Shown piece by piece: positions 23,049-31,349 of a stretch of 32,790 nt of DNA (its first letter is position 1; each line of letters opens with the position of its first letter). This DNA comes from Planctomycetota bacterium. Lineage in GTDB: Bacteria; Planctomycetota; MHYJ01; WSZJ01. The stretch covers positions 1 through 32,790 of the forward strand of contig JAIOPR010000098.1 of NCBI GenBank assembly GCA_021413805.1. Direction: 5' to 3'. Under the pieces are notes generated by a model. That model was not told where the DNA came from. It did no database searches and worked only from the letters and a program-made list of their open reading frames with translations. The position numbers and the translations under genes were made by a program.

Positions 23049-23551
23049 TCGATCACCGCCAGCAGTTCGCCCTTTTCCACCGCCGCCCCCGCCTTTGCCT
23101 TCACTTCGACAATCTTCCCGGCACGCGGCGCACGGATTTCGTTCTCGAGCTTCATCGCGGCAAGGACGAGCACGGGCTCCCCTTCCTTGACCTCGTCCCC
23201 CACCCCTTTCAACACATTCGTCACCAGCCCCGGGATCGGCGCCCGCAACTCGGCCCGCCCGCCGGCATCACCGCCGCGGTCCTGCTGAAGCGCGAGCAGT
23301 TTTTCAAACCGGGCGTCGCGGGTCAGGAATTCGTAGTTGATGCCCTCGAGCACCACGTCCCATGTCTCGCCCTTCCGCGCCACGCCGATCGAGTGCCGCG
23401 TGTCGTCCACGACCACGCCGCGCACCGCGCCGCGCCGGTCGTCAAATCGCACGTGCCAGGTCGTCTTCCCGTCGGACACCCGGTAGCCCCCCGCTTCTTC
23501 TTCCACGGAAAGCTCCAGCCGGTCCTCACCGTGCTTCAGGGCGAATTTCAT
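23045..23551 (-). CDS. Biotin carboxyl carrier protein of an acyl-CoA carboxylase
   Basis: This 168-aa protein ends in a biotinyl/lipoyl domain (residues 100-168: 'LRAPIPGLVTNVLKGVGDEVKEGEPVLVLAAMKLENEIRAP') with biotin-accepting lysine K134 in AAMKLEN, a variant of the usual AMKM seen in many acyl-CoA carboxylases. Residues 1-90 are a beta-rich domain like the BT domain that tethers carrier to carboxyltransferase in propionyl-CoA carboxylase. It is separate from the biotin carboxylase here, with a 4-nt overlap, whereas many PCC alpha chains are fused. It shuttles carboxybiotin between the two active sites. Confidence 0.9.
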   Translation of the reverse strand: MKFALKHGEDRLELSVEEEAGGYRVSDGKTTWHVRFDDRRGAVRGVVVDDTRHSIGVARKGETWDVVLEGINYEFLTRDARFEKLLALQQDRGGDAGGRAELRAPIPGLVTNVLKGVGDEVKEGEPVLVLAAMKLENEIRAPRAGKIVEVKAKAGAAVEKGELLAVIE

Positions 23552-25065
23552 GTCCGGAGGCCCTCACGGAGCGCGTTGACGCGCCAGGCGCTGGAAGTCG
23601 GGAGCCCCGCGTTTCCGCCGTTGACCTGGGGGGTCTCCTGGCGCCTGCGCCGGTACTCGAGCGCCGCCGCAATCGCCGCAGCTTCCTCGAGGTGCGGCCG
23701 GTCGATCCCCTCCATCGAGAATTCCTTCTCGATGAAACCGGTGTGGAAGTCGCCCTTGCGGAAGCGCTCGTCCGCGAGGAGGTGGAGGTGGAACGGGACA
23801 AGTGTCGGGACGCCCACGATGACGAGTTCGGCGAGGGCCCGGCGCAGGCGCTCGATCGCCTCGGCACGGTCGGTGCCCCAGCAGATCAGTTTCGCGATCA
23901 TCGAGTCGTAGAACATGGAGATGGCGCCGCCTTCGCGGATGCCGGCGTCCCAGCGGGTGTGCGGGCCGGACGGGATGGTGAGCCCGAGGATCGGGCCGGC
24001 CTGCGGCGAGAAATTGGTGAAGGGATCCTCGGCAGTGATGCGGGCCTCGATGGCGTGGCCGCGCGGGGCGAGGTCGTCCTGCTTCCAGGGAAGTTTCGCG
24101 CCCTCGGCCACGGCGATCTGGGCTTTCACCAGGTCCGTGCCCGTGATCATCTCCGTCACCGGGTGCTCGACCTGGAGGCGCGTGTTCATCTCGAGGAAAT
24201 AAAAACTTCCGTCCGGCTCCAGCAGGAACTCGAGCGTGCCCGCACCGTGGTAGTTCACCGCCTTCGCCAGCCGGATCGCCGTCTCGCCCATCTTCGCCCG
24301 CAGCTTCGCGTCCACCGCCACGCTCGGCGCTTCCTCGATCAGCTTCTGGTGCCGCCGCTGGATCGAACACTCGCGCTCGTTCAGGTGGACGACGTTGCCG
24401 TGCGTGTCGCCGAAGACCTGGAACTCGATGTGCCGCGGGCGCTCCACGTAGCGCTCGATGAAGACGCTCCCGTCGCCGAACGCCGCTGCCGCTTCGCCCC
24501 GCGCCTCGCGCAGGTTGCGCTCCAGCTCTTTCGCCTCGCGGACGACGCGCATGCCGCGCCCGCCGCCGCCGGAAGCGGCCTTGATGAGCACCGGGAAGCC
24601 GATTTTCTTCGCGAGCGCGGACAGGTCTTCGCCTTCCTTCGCGGCCCGGTCGAGCCCGGGGACCGTCGGGACGCCCGCCTTTTTCGCCACCTGCCGGGCG
24701 TTCACCTTGTTGCCGATTGCCTCGATGGATTTCGGCGAAGGGCCGACGAACGTGACGCCGGCGTCGGCGCACTGCTGGGCGAAAGCGGCGTTCTCCGAGA
24801 GGAACCCATACCCCGGGTGAATCGCGTCGGCGCCACATTTCTTCGCGGCGGCGATGATCAGGTCGCCGCGCAGGTAGCTCTCTTTCGCGGGCGGCGGGCC
24901 CAGGCGGTACGCCTCGTCCGCCATCTGCACGTGCGGCGCCGCTTCGTCCGCGTCCGAATACACCGCCACCGTCCGGATCCCGAGTTCCCGGGCGCTTCGC
25001 ATCACCCGCACCGCGATTTCGGCGCGGTTCGCGACCAGCAGCTTGCGGATCTTCCGTGGCTTCAC
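23548..25065 (-). CDS. Biotin carboxylase subunit of propionyl/acyl-CoA carboxylase
   Basis: The 505-aa ATP-grasp enzyme carboxylates biotin on the carrier protein using bicarbonate and ATP. Visible motifs are '[18 protein letters not shown]', '[14 protein letters not shown]', the glycine-rich loop [10 protein letters not shown], '[19 protein letters not shown]' and '[18 protein letters not shown]', all intact. It starts at GTG 25063-25065, overlapping the carboxyltransferase stop (GTGA). Codons further upstream in this frame are the carboxyltransferase gene in the wrong frame. The 55 C-terminal residues after the AccC core resemble the linker of alpha chains. Context assigns it to propionyl-CoA and not acetyl-CoA. 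Confidence 0.93.
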   Translation of the reverse strand: MKPRKIRKLLVANRAEIAVRVMRSARELGIRTVAVYSDADEAAPHVQMADEAYRLGPPPAKESYLRGDLIIAAAKKCGADAIHPGYGFLSENAAFAQQCADAGVTFVGPSPKSIEAIGNKVNARQVAKKAGVPTVPGLDRAAKEGEDLSALAKKIGFPVLIKAASGGGGRGMRVVREAKELERNLREARGEAAAAFGDGSVFIERYVERPRHIEFQVFGDTHGNVVHLNERECSIQRRHQKLIEEAPSVAVDAKLRAKMGETAIRLAKAVNYHGAGTLEFLLEPDGSFYFLEMNTRLQVEHPVTEMITGTDLVKAQIAVAEGAKLPWKQDDLAPRGHAIEARITAEDPFTNFSPQAGPILGLTIPSGPHTRWDAGIREGGAISMFYDSMIAKLICWGTDRAEAIERLRRALAELVIVGVPTLVPFHLHLLADERFRKGDFHTGFIEKEFSMEGIDRPHLEEAAAIAAALEYRRRRQETPQVNGGNAGLPTSSAWRVNALREGLRT

Positions 25066-26669
25066 AGCGGGATGTTCCCGTGCTTCTTCCGGGGAACGCT
25101 CTCGCGCTTGTTCGCCAGCAGTTCCATCGCCCGGCAGATCTCCCCGCGCGTCGTGGCCGGCTCGATCACTTTGTCCACGTAGCCCTTCCCTGCCGCGATG
25201 TAGGGATTCGCGAAGCGCTCGCGGTACTCGGCGACGAGGCGGGCGCGCTCGGCGGCGGGGTCCGCGGCCGCTTCGATTTCGCGCTTGAAGAGGATATTGA
25301 CGGCGCCCTCGGCGCCCATGACAGCGATTTCGGCGCCGGGCCAGGCGATGTTGACGTCGCCGCGGACGTGCTTCGAGGACATGACGTCGTAGGCGCCGCC
25401 GTAGGCTTTGCGCGTGATGACCGTGATCTTCGGGACGGTCGCTTCGCAGTAGGCGTACAGCAGTTTCGCGCCGTTCCGGATGATCCCGCCGTGTTCCTGC
25501 GAGACGCCGGGGAGAAACCCGGGGACATCCTCGAACGTGACGATCGGGATGTTGAAGGCGTCGCAGAACCGGACGAACCGGGCGCCCTTGATCGAGGAGT
25601 TGATGTCGAGGCAACCGGCGAGGACCGCGGGTTGCTGGGCGACGATGCCGGCCACGCGGCCGTGGAAACGCGCGAAGCCAGTGATGATGTTCTGGGCGAA
25701 TTTTGCGGCGACCTCGTAGAACGACCCGGCGTCGTTCACGAGCGAGATCACGTCGTGCATGTCGTAGGGTTTTTTCGGGTCCGCGGGAATGACCGTGTTC
25801 AGTTTCGACTCGCGCCGGTCCGGCGGGTCGTCGCTCGCGATCGAGGGCGGCCCTTCGAGGTTGTTCTGCGGGATGTAGGAAAGCAGCCGACGGATCCCCT
25901 GCAGGCATTCGGCCTCGTTGCGCGACTGGAAATGCGCCACGCCGCTCGTCTCGTTGTGCACCGCCGCTCCGCCCAGCGCCTCACTCGTGACCTCCTCGTG
26001 CGTCACGGTCCGGATGACGTTCGGCCCGGTCACGAACATGTAGCTCGTGCCTTCGACCATGAACGTGAAGTCCGTGATCGCCGGCGAGTAGACCGCGCCG
26101 CCGGCGCAGGGCCCCATGATCGCGCTGATCTGCGGCACGACACCGCTCGCCAGCGTGTTCCGCAGGAAAATATCCGCGTAACCGCCGAGCGACTCGACGC
26201 CCTCCTGGATCCGCGCGCCGCCCGAATCGTTCAGCCCGATCACCGGCATCCCCACCTTCATCGCCAGGTCCATCAGCCGGCAGATCTTCCCCGCGTGCGC
26301 CAGCCCCAGGCTCCCGCCGAACACCGTGAAATCCTGCGAGAACACCGCCACCGGTCGCCCGTCGATTTTCCCAACGCCCGTCACGACGCCGTCCCCCGGT
26401 ACTTTCTGCTTCCCCAACCCGAACGCGTCGCACTGGTGCGTCACGAACATCCCGAATTCGTCGAACGTCCCCTCGTCCAGCAGCAGGTCCACACGTTCGC
26501 GCGCGGTCAGTTTCCCCGAAGCGTGCTGCTTCTCGATCCGTTCAGCACCGCCGCCTTCGAGGGCTTTCTTCTTGAGGTCCTCGAGGCGCTGAAGCGCGTC
26601 TGCCGCGACGGGCGGGAGGGCGGGAGTGGACTTGGGCTTTTGGGCGGTCTTGCCGGAAGGGCGTGCCAT
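25062..26669 (-). CDS. pccB: Propionyl-CoA carboxylase beta (carboxyltransferase) subunit
   Basis: The 535-aa crotonase-fold carboxyltransferase moves the carboxyl group from biotin to propionyl-CoA. Both halves are present, with oxyanion regions '[23 protein letters not shown]', '[17 protein letters not shown]', '[29 protein letters not shown]' and '[16 protein letters not shown]'. The protein is close to the PccB consensus throughout. First gene of the five-gene operon (carboxyltransferase, biotin carboxylase, carrier, unknown, mutase), all overlapping by 4 nt. There is no Shine-Dalgarno before the ATG; a TAGACT hexamer 8 nt upstream suggests a leaderless start. Confidence 0.94.
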   Translation of the reverse strand: MARPSGKTAQKPKSTPALPPVAADALQRLEDLKKKALEGGGAERIEKQHASGKLTARERVDLLLDEGTFDEFGMFVTHQCDAFGLGKQKVPGDGVVTGVGKIDGRPVAVFSQDFTVFGGSLGLAHAGKICRLMDLAMKVGMPVIGLNDSGGARIQEGVESLGGYADIFLRNTLASGVVPQISAIMGPCAGGAVYSPAITDFTFMVEGTSYMFVTGPNVIRTVTHEEVTSEALGGAAVHNETSGVAHFQSRNEAECLQGIRRLLSYIPQNNLEGPPSIASDDPPDRRESKLNTVIPADPKKPYDMHDVISLVNDAGSFYEVAAKFAQNIITGFARFHGRVAGIVAQQPAVLAGCLDINSSIKGARFVRFCDAFNIPIVTFEDVPGFLPGVSQEHGGIIRNGAKLLYAYCEATVPKITVITRKAYGGAYDVMSSKHVRGDVNIAWPGAEIAVMGAEGAVNILFKREIEAAADPAAERARLVAEYRERFANPYIAAGKGYVDKVIEPATTRGEICRAMELLANKRESVPRKKHGNIPL

Positions 26670-26677
26670 GGGGAGAA

Positions 26678-26683
26678 AGTCTA
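26678..26683 (-). promoter_or_regulatory. Candidate -10 of the pccB operon, possibly leaderless
   Basis: TAGACT on the minus strand ends 8 nt before the pccB ATG (26669), and the intervening TTCTCCCC offers no Shine-Dalgarno. No convincing -35 was found, so the call rests on spacing shared with the nadE and bPH2 starts. Confidence 0.35.
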
Positions 26684-26736
26684 GCGGTGCGGAAAGCGGG
26701 GGGACAGAAAAACGCGGGAGGACCCGGGTGATCCTT

Positions 26737-28269
26737 CTACTTTTTCTCGAAGTCCACGAGTTCCATCGTGGATTTCCCGCCCCCGAACTCCGCGACAGTT
26801 TTCACGGTTTTCAGGACGACGTCGTCGCTCGTCCAGATCTGCGACCAGCCCTGGTCCGACTTCGATTTGATCCAGTGGCACTTGTATTCGCCCTTGGCCA
26901 CTTTGACCGTTTCGTCGCCTTCCTCCGGTTTCGGCGCTTCCCCGCCCTCGGGTGCCTTCTGGCGTCGGCTGACTTTCTGGTCCTGGCCCGGGATCTTCGT
27001 GCCGTTCATCACCATGTCGGTCTTCTGTGTGTACGAATCGCCATCGAAATCGACCAGGGTCATGACCATCTCCATCTCGGTCTTTGTTCCTGCTGCTTCC
27101 GAAACCATGGCGTACTTCACCCACGAGCCCTTGCCGCAGCCTTCCCAGGGGTTCGGCAGAAGAACTTCCTTGCCGCCGCCATCATTGGCGGGCGGGTTTG
27201 CGGCGGGCTCCTTCGGCGCGGGATTCGATTTCATCTCCTCCACCAGCGACGCCACGTCGCCTACCTGGATGCTCGCCAGCAGGCTTTCAACCGCCGCCTT
27301 CGCGCCTTCCCACTTTTCCTCGGGCACCATCGCCTGAAGGTAGTATTCCTTCCCGCTTCGCGTGAGAAACAAGTAAGCGAAACGGATTCCTTTCCCGTCG
27401 TTGTCCGCGCGAAAATCGCGGCGCTCGGTTCCCGCCGGGGCGACGCCCTCGAGCATCTTCTGGTTCTCGAAAGTCTTGCCCAGCGCCTTGACGGTGAGGT
27501 CGGCCCACGTTTTGGCATCCACGTCGCCGGCGTTATCGACCTCGGACAGGCTCACCATGAGTTCGGCGTCGCCCGTGTCCCACTCCAGGATCTCGTTCGG
27601 GTCGTGCACGCGAAAATCCCCGGTGCGGAACTTCCAGCCCGCCGCGCCACGCATCCCGATGCCGCGAGCCCCGTCCGCCCAGGCCACCCCTGCGGCCGGC
27701 GTCGTACCGCTCGCCGGTTCGTCGCCTGGCTCTTCCTTGAATTCGCCGAGTTCCACGGAAGCGACCACCGCGTCGAAGATCCTGGCTGCTTCGTCGGCCT
27801 GTGCGTCCGGGCAGCGAAGGATCAGTTCGAAATTGTCCTTTCCGTTCGCGACGAACAGGTGCGTGACCTTGAAATCACCCTCTGCCTGCTCCAGCGCGAA
27901 CACGACTTTCTCGCGGTCTCCGCCCCCCACCTTCTCCTCGCTGTCCCACGTCACCGTTTTGCACTTCTTCACCCACTCCGCACCCCGCCATTTCGCGTGC
28001 TTCGCGGACGTCCAGCCCTCTTTCACATGCAAAAAGCCTCCGCGAAGCGAGCCGTCGGCGTTCTGGAACATGGCGAAGCGCCCGTCTTCGCCTTTGACCG
28101 TTTCGAGTTTCCAGTCCTTGGGGAGCTTGAATTTCACGCCGTGTTCGGCGGAAGTGAAAACGCCGTCCTTGAACCCGGCGGAGGCGGGGAGCGTGAAGAG
28201 CGTGACGAGGAGCCCGACCGCCACCACTGCCGTCAGATCACGCCTTTTCCGATCGCTTCGCGAATCCAA
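26737..28269 (-). CDS. Secreted protein with a duplicated domain, unknown function
   Basis: The 510-aa product starts at TTG 28267-28269, supported by Shine-Dalgarno GAGGTGA 4-5 nt upstream, and overlaps the epimerase gene by 37 nt. A signal peptide with basic n-region ([12 protein letters not shown] then [19 protein letters not shown]) is followed by two related units of about 140 residues. Unit one spans about 33-173 and unit two about 204-340; both end in a similar helix-strand ('[11 protein letters not shown]' and '[11 protein letters not shown]') and resemble PsbP/MOG1-like folds. A Pro-rich linker and a C-terminal beta-rich domain of some 150 residues follow ('[33 protein letters not shown]'). 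I do not recognise the family. It is probably periplasmic or surface-exposed. Confidence 0.75.
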   Translation of the reverse strand: MDSRSDRKRRDLTAVVAVGLLVTLFTLPASAGFKDGVFTSAEHGVKFKLPKDWKLETVKGEDGRFAMFQNADGSLRGGFLHVKEGWTSAKHAKWRGAEWVKKCKTVTWDSEEKVGGGDREKVVFALEQAEGDFKVTHLFVANGKDNFELILRCPDAQADEAARIFDAVVASVELGEFKEEPGDEPASGTTPAAGVAWADGARGIGMRGAAGWKFRTGDFRVHDPNEILEWDTGDAELMVSLSEVDNAGDVDAKTWADLTVKALGKTFENQKMLEGVAPAGTERRDFRADNDGKGIRFAYLFLTRSGKEYYLQAMVPEEKWEGAKAAVESLLASIQVGDVASLVEEMKSNPAPKEPAANPPANDGGGKEVLLPNPWEGCGKGSWVKYAMVSEAAGTKTEMEMVMTLVDFDGDSYTQKTDMVMNGTKIPGQDQKVSRRQKAPEGGEAPKPEEGDETVKVAKGEYKCHWIKSKSDQGWSQIWTSDDVVLKTVKTVAEFGGGKSTMELVDFEKK

Positions 28270-29252
28270 GGGATCACCTCATTCAGCATCGTGTCGAGGG
28301 TTGACGTCGCTTCGAATCCCAACAGCCGTTTCGCCTTGCTCACATCGGGGGAACGCCAGGCCACGTCGTGCTTGAACGGCTCGTCGCTGACGAAACGGAA
28401 CGGCCGGTCGCCGTGGATCTTCTTCCAGATCGCCCCGGCCAGTTCCAGCACGCTCGTCGCCTGCGCCGTGGAGATATTGAAGTCTTCGTTCAGTGCGGCC
28501 GGATTCTCCATGCACGCCCGGATTCCCTTCGCCAGGTCGCCGCCGTAGGTGTAGTGCCGTACCTGGGCGCCGGTGCCAAGGATATGCAGCGGGTCCTGGC
28601 CGCGCAGGATTTTCTGCACCAGGTCGGGAACGACATGGCTCATCGCCAGCTTCACGTTGCCGCTCGGGATTTCGCGGCCGCCGAGCGCGCGTCCTTCGCC
28701 GACGCCGACGCAATTGAACGGCCGGATAATCGTGAACGGCAGCTGGTACTGCTCCCAGGCGCCCTTCGCGAAATACTCGCAGGCAAGCTTCTGGAACCCG
28801 TAGGTGCTGGCCGGCGGCGGGCATTCGTGGACGTGGGATTCGGGGGTCGGGAAGAGCGTCGCGCTTTCGAAAACCATCGAAGAGCTCATCACGTTGATCT
28901 TCTGCAGTTTCCGCTTCTGGAAAGCCCAGAGGGCGGCGTCGAAATGGGCGGCGGTCATGCGCTCGTTTTCGGCGAGCAGATCGTAGGCGTATTCGTGGAA
29001 GTACGAAATGCCACCGATGCGTGCGGCGGAAGCGACGAGCTGGTCGCAATCGGAGACGAGGTCCTTGAGGAGGTCCACGGACTTCACGTCCCCTTCGACG
29101 AGCGTGTAATTCGGATGCCGGTCGTACGACTTGGAGATGCGGCCGTACTTGGAGAAGTTATCGACGCCGACGACGGTGTGCCCGGCGGCGAGGAGTTCGG
29201 CCACGAGGTACCCGTTGATGAAGCCTGCCGACCCGGTGACGAGGACCTTCAT
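28233..29252 (-). CDS. NAD-dependent nucleotide-sugar epimerase/dehydratase (extended SDR)
   Basis: The product is about 339 aa from ATG 29250-29252 with AAGGAG upstream; the start overlaps the stop of the dehydrogenase gene (ATGA). The Rossmann motif is TGSAGFINGYL, where Asn takes the place of the third glycine of GxxGxxG. The catalytic set is present: Ser in 'NVMSSSMVFES' and YGFQK (YxxxK). Sugar-binding motifs include 'RPFNCVGVGEGRALG' and 'ILGTGAQVRHYTYGGDLAKGI', like UDP-glucose/GlcNAc epimerases. The precise substrate cannot be told from sequence alone. Sits in a glycan cluster with a UDP-sugar dehydrogenase and a glycosyltransferase. Confidence 0.85.
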   Translation of the reverse strand: MKVLVTGSAGFINGYLVAELLAAGHTVVGVDNFSKYGRISKSYDRHPNYTLVEGDVKSVDLLKDLVSDCDQLVASAARIGGISYFHEYAYDLLAENERMTAAHFDAALWAFQKRKLQKINVMSSSMVFESATLFPTPESHVHECPPPASTYGFQKLACEYFAKGAWEQYQLPFTIIRPFNCVGVGEGRALGGREIPSGNVKLAMSHVVPDLVQKILRGQDPLHILGTGAQVRHYTYGGDLAKGIRACMENPAALNEDFNISTAQATSVLELAGAIWKKIHGDRPFRFVSDEPFKHDVAWRSPDVSKAKRLLGFEATSTLDTMLNEVIPWIREAIGKGVI

Positions 29253-30442
29253 GCGCCCTGCTCCTTCGCGAGGCAGTTCCACACGTCCTCGACGACTTTC
29301 CCCGCCGGGATCCGGAGGCCCCGGTATTCCTTGTGCGGCACGCCGACGACGATCACGTCGCAGCCGGCGAGAACTTCCGCCAGCGGCAGGTAGCCTTCCC
29401 CGTCAAGGTAAGGGTCGTGCATGACGACTTCCCGGGCCTCCAGCATCAGGAGTTTCCGCAGCTTGAAACAAAGCGAATCGCGCGTGTCGTCGCAGTCCGC
29501 CTTGAACGTCATTCCCAGGATCCCGACGCGCTTCGTGCGCAGCTCGGTCCGCCGTTTCAGGCAGTTCACAATGAATTGCGGCTGTCCCTCGTTCACGAGC
29601 ATCGCGGCATGGCCGAGGAAGAAGTTGTTATTCGCGAAGGCCGCGAGCTGCATCGTGTCCTTGAGGAGGCACGGCCCTGCGGCCAGCCCCGGGCGCGGCA
29701 TGTGCTCTGTCCTCGGGTAATGCAGCGTCGTGGCCCGGTGGACCTGCGCGAAATCCACGCCGGCGTCCGTCGCGAGCATGTGGAACTGGTTCGCAATCGC
29801 AAACGTGATGTAGCGGTAGCAGTTGCACATCAGTTTCGCCAGCTCCGCTTCCATCGGCTTGACGTCGATGAGCTCGCGCGCGACCTCGCTGAAAAGCTGG
29901 CGCGCCACGGCCAGCCCTTCTGCATCGAACGCGCTCACGATCTGCGGAAGATCGCGGATTTCACGAAGCGAATGCCCCTGGGCCACGCGTTCCGGGCAGA
30001 ACGCCACGTGCACGTTCGGCCCGCTCTCCCGGAACATCCGGTGGATCCTCTCGGACAACCCGGGATAGACCGTCGACCGCAGGATCAGCGTCTGCCCGTC
30101 GCGGAAATGCGGGCGCATCTCGTCGATGACCCGGTAGAAACCCACCAGGTCCGGGCTCAAGTGCTCGTCCACCGGCGTCCCGATCACGCAGATCACCGCC
30201 TGCGCTTCACGCACCACCGCCGGGTCCGTCGTCATCTTCAGCCGCCCCGTCGGCAGCACCTTGCGAAGCAGCTCTTCCCCGCCCTCTTCCATGAACGGCA
30301 TCCGCCCGGCGCGCAGCACGTCCAGCGCCGCGTCGTTCCGGTCGAGGATGTCCACCGTGAACCCGCGCTCCGCCAGCATCATCGCCAGCGGCAGCCCCAC
30401 GTGCCCCGCGCCACCGACGATGCAGATCCGCTTCAGTTCCAC
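29249..30442 (-). CDS. Nucleotide-sugar dehydrogenase, UDP-ManNAc/UDP-glucose dehydrogenase family
   Basis: About 397 aa from GTG 30442, with AGGGGG upstream; the in-frame extension to 30502 looks non-coding. The NAD motif is CIVGGAGHVGLPLA. 'STVYPGLSERI', 'FCPERVAQGHSLREI' and 'ELAKLMCNCYRYITFAIANQF' follow the WecC/UGD pattern. The catalytic cysteine is in AAGPCLLKD, a variant of the usual G.C.(P/x)KD. The C-terminal UDP-binding domain has 'VGILGMTFKADCDDTRDSLCFKL'. It differs clearly from the WbpA-type enzyme at 4521-5843, so the cell has at least two such dehydrogenases. The product would be a uronic acid for surface polysaccharide. Confidence 0.85.
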   Translation of the reverse strand: MELKRICIVGGAGHVGLPLAMMLAERGFTVDILDRNDAALDVLRAGRMPFMEEGGEELLRKVLPTGRLKMTTDPAVVREAQAVICVIGTPVDEHLSPDLVGFYRVIDEMRPHFRDGQTLILRSTVYPGLSERIHRMFRESGPNVHVAFCPERVAQGHSLREIRDLPQIVSAFDAEGLAVARQLFSEVARELIDVKPMEAELAKLMCNCYRYITFAIANQFHMLATDAGVDFAQVHRATTLHYPRTEHMPRPGLAAGPCLLKDTMQLAAFANNNFFLGHAAMLVNEGQPQFIVNCLKRRTELRTKRVGILGMTFKADCDDTRDSLCFKLRKLLMLEAREVVMHDPYLDGEGYLPLAEVLAGCDVIVVGVPHKEYRGLRIPAGKVVEDVWNCLAKEQGA

Positions 30443-30518
30443 CGCGCCCCCTTTTTGCCTGGCCGTCCGGCACTCCCGCGCAACATCCGGAGGATAATCC
30501 AACGCGCGTCCGTGCGCT

Positions 30519-31349
30519 TCATCGGAAGAGCCCCCGCTCCCACATTTTCCAGCCCGCGAATGCAGTGGCGGCCACCAGGACGACGAGGATGCCCCACGCG
30601 CGGGGGGAAGCGGCCATCGCGCCGGCGTACCAGTAGAAGTAGCGGGGCATCCATTTCCAGAGGCGGAAACGGCTCTGGCCGGCGGAGCGGTCGTGCCAGG
30701 AACTGGGGACTTCGGCGACCAGGAAACCCTGGCGATGGGCGCGGGTCGTCAACTCGAGGGCGACTTCGAATCCGTGCCGGCTGCGGACCCGGGTCGCGCG
30801 CAGGAAGGCAGCGCTGTAGGCGCGGAAATTCGTGGTCGCATCGTGGGTCGGGAGCCCCGCGACCCAGTAGAGGGAAACGCCGGCGATGCGGGACAGGGTG
30901 CGCTTGAGGAAAGGCCCGCCGGACTGCGACCCGCCGCGCATGTAACGCGAACCGGAGACGACGCCGGCCCCGGCGCGGATGCGGGCGGCCATCGCCGGGA
31001 TGACTTCGGGGGGATCCGAAAGATCGGCCATGGAGGTCACGATGACATCGGCCCCCGCGGCCAGCGCCGCATCGAACCCGGCCTGAAGCGCGTGGGCGAC
31101 ACCGCGGCCCAGCGAATTCCGGACAAGCTGAAGCGTCGGAGGGCAGTCCGGCATGGCGCGGATGGCGGGAAGCGTCGAGTCGCCGTCGAAGTCGTAGCAG
31201 ACGAGCAGGACGTGAGGCAGTTCCCGGAGCGCGGCGTAAAGTTTCCGGAGGCAGGTGGCGATGTTCTCCGCCTCGTTGTAGACAGGGAGCACCACCGCCA
31301 GGAGCGGCGCGCGGTCCGTCTGGACTCCCGGGGATGCCGCGTCGCTCAT
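30519..31349 (-). CDS. GT2 family glycosyltransferase, dolichyl-phosphate-mannose-synthase-like
   Basis: About 276 aa from ATG 31347-31349, whose start overlaps the stop of the upstream membrane-protein gene (ATGA); no Shine-Dalgarno, so translation is coupled. The GT-A core has 'AVVLPVYNEAENI', an acidic DFDGD segment as nucleotide-sugar site and 'SMADLSDPPEVI', with 'GSRYMRGGSQ' later. 'HGFEVALELTTRAHRQGF..EVP' is typical of polyprenyl-phosphate sugar transferases. One C-terminal membrane helix (about 250-268) anchors it. It probably transfers a sugar to a lipid carrier or to a glycan; the donor is unknown. Confidence 0.85.
   Translation of the reverse strand: MSDAASPGVQTDRAPLLAVVLPVYNEAENIATCLRKLYAALRELPHVLLVCYDFDGDSTLPAIRAMPDCPPTLQLVRNSLGRGVAHALQAGFDAALAAGADVIVTSMADLSDPPEVIPAMAARIRAGAGVVSGSRYMRGGSQSGGPFLKRTLSRIAGVSLYWVAGLPTHDATTNFRAYSAAFLRATRVRSRHGFEVALELTTRAHRQGFLVAEVPSSWHDRSAGQSRFRLWKWMPRYFYWYAGAMAASPRAWGILVVLVAATAFAGWKMWERGLFR

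Noticed and set aside
23045-26669. The carboxylase genes as acetyl-CoA carboxylase
   Set aside because: The carboxyltransferase is a single PccB-type chain and the operon carries a methylmalonyl-CoA mutase; acetyl-CoA carboxylase usually has separate AccA and AccD.
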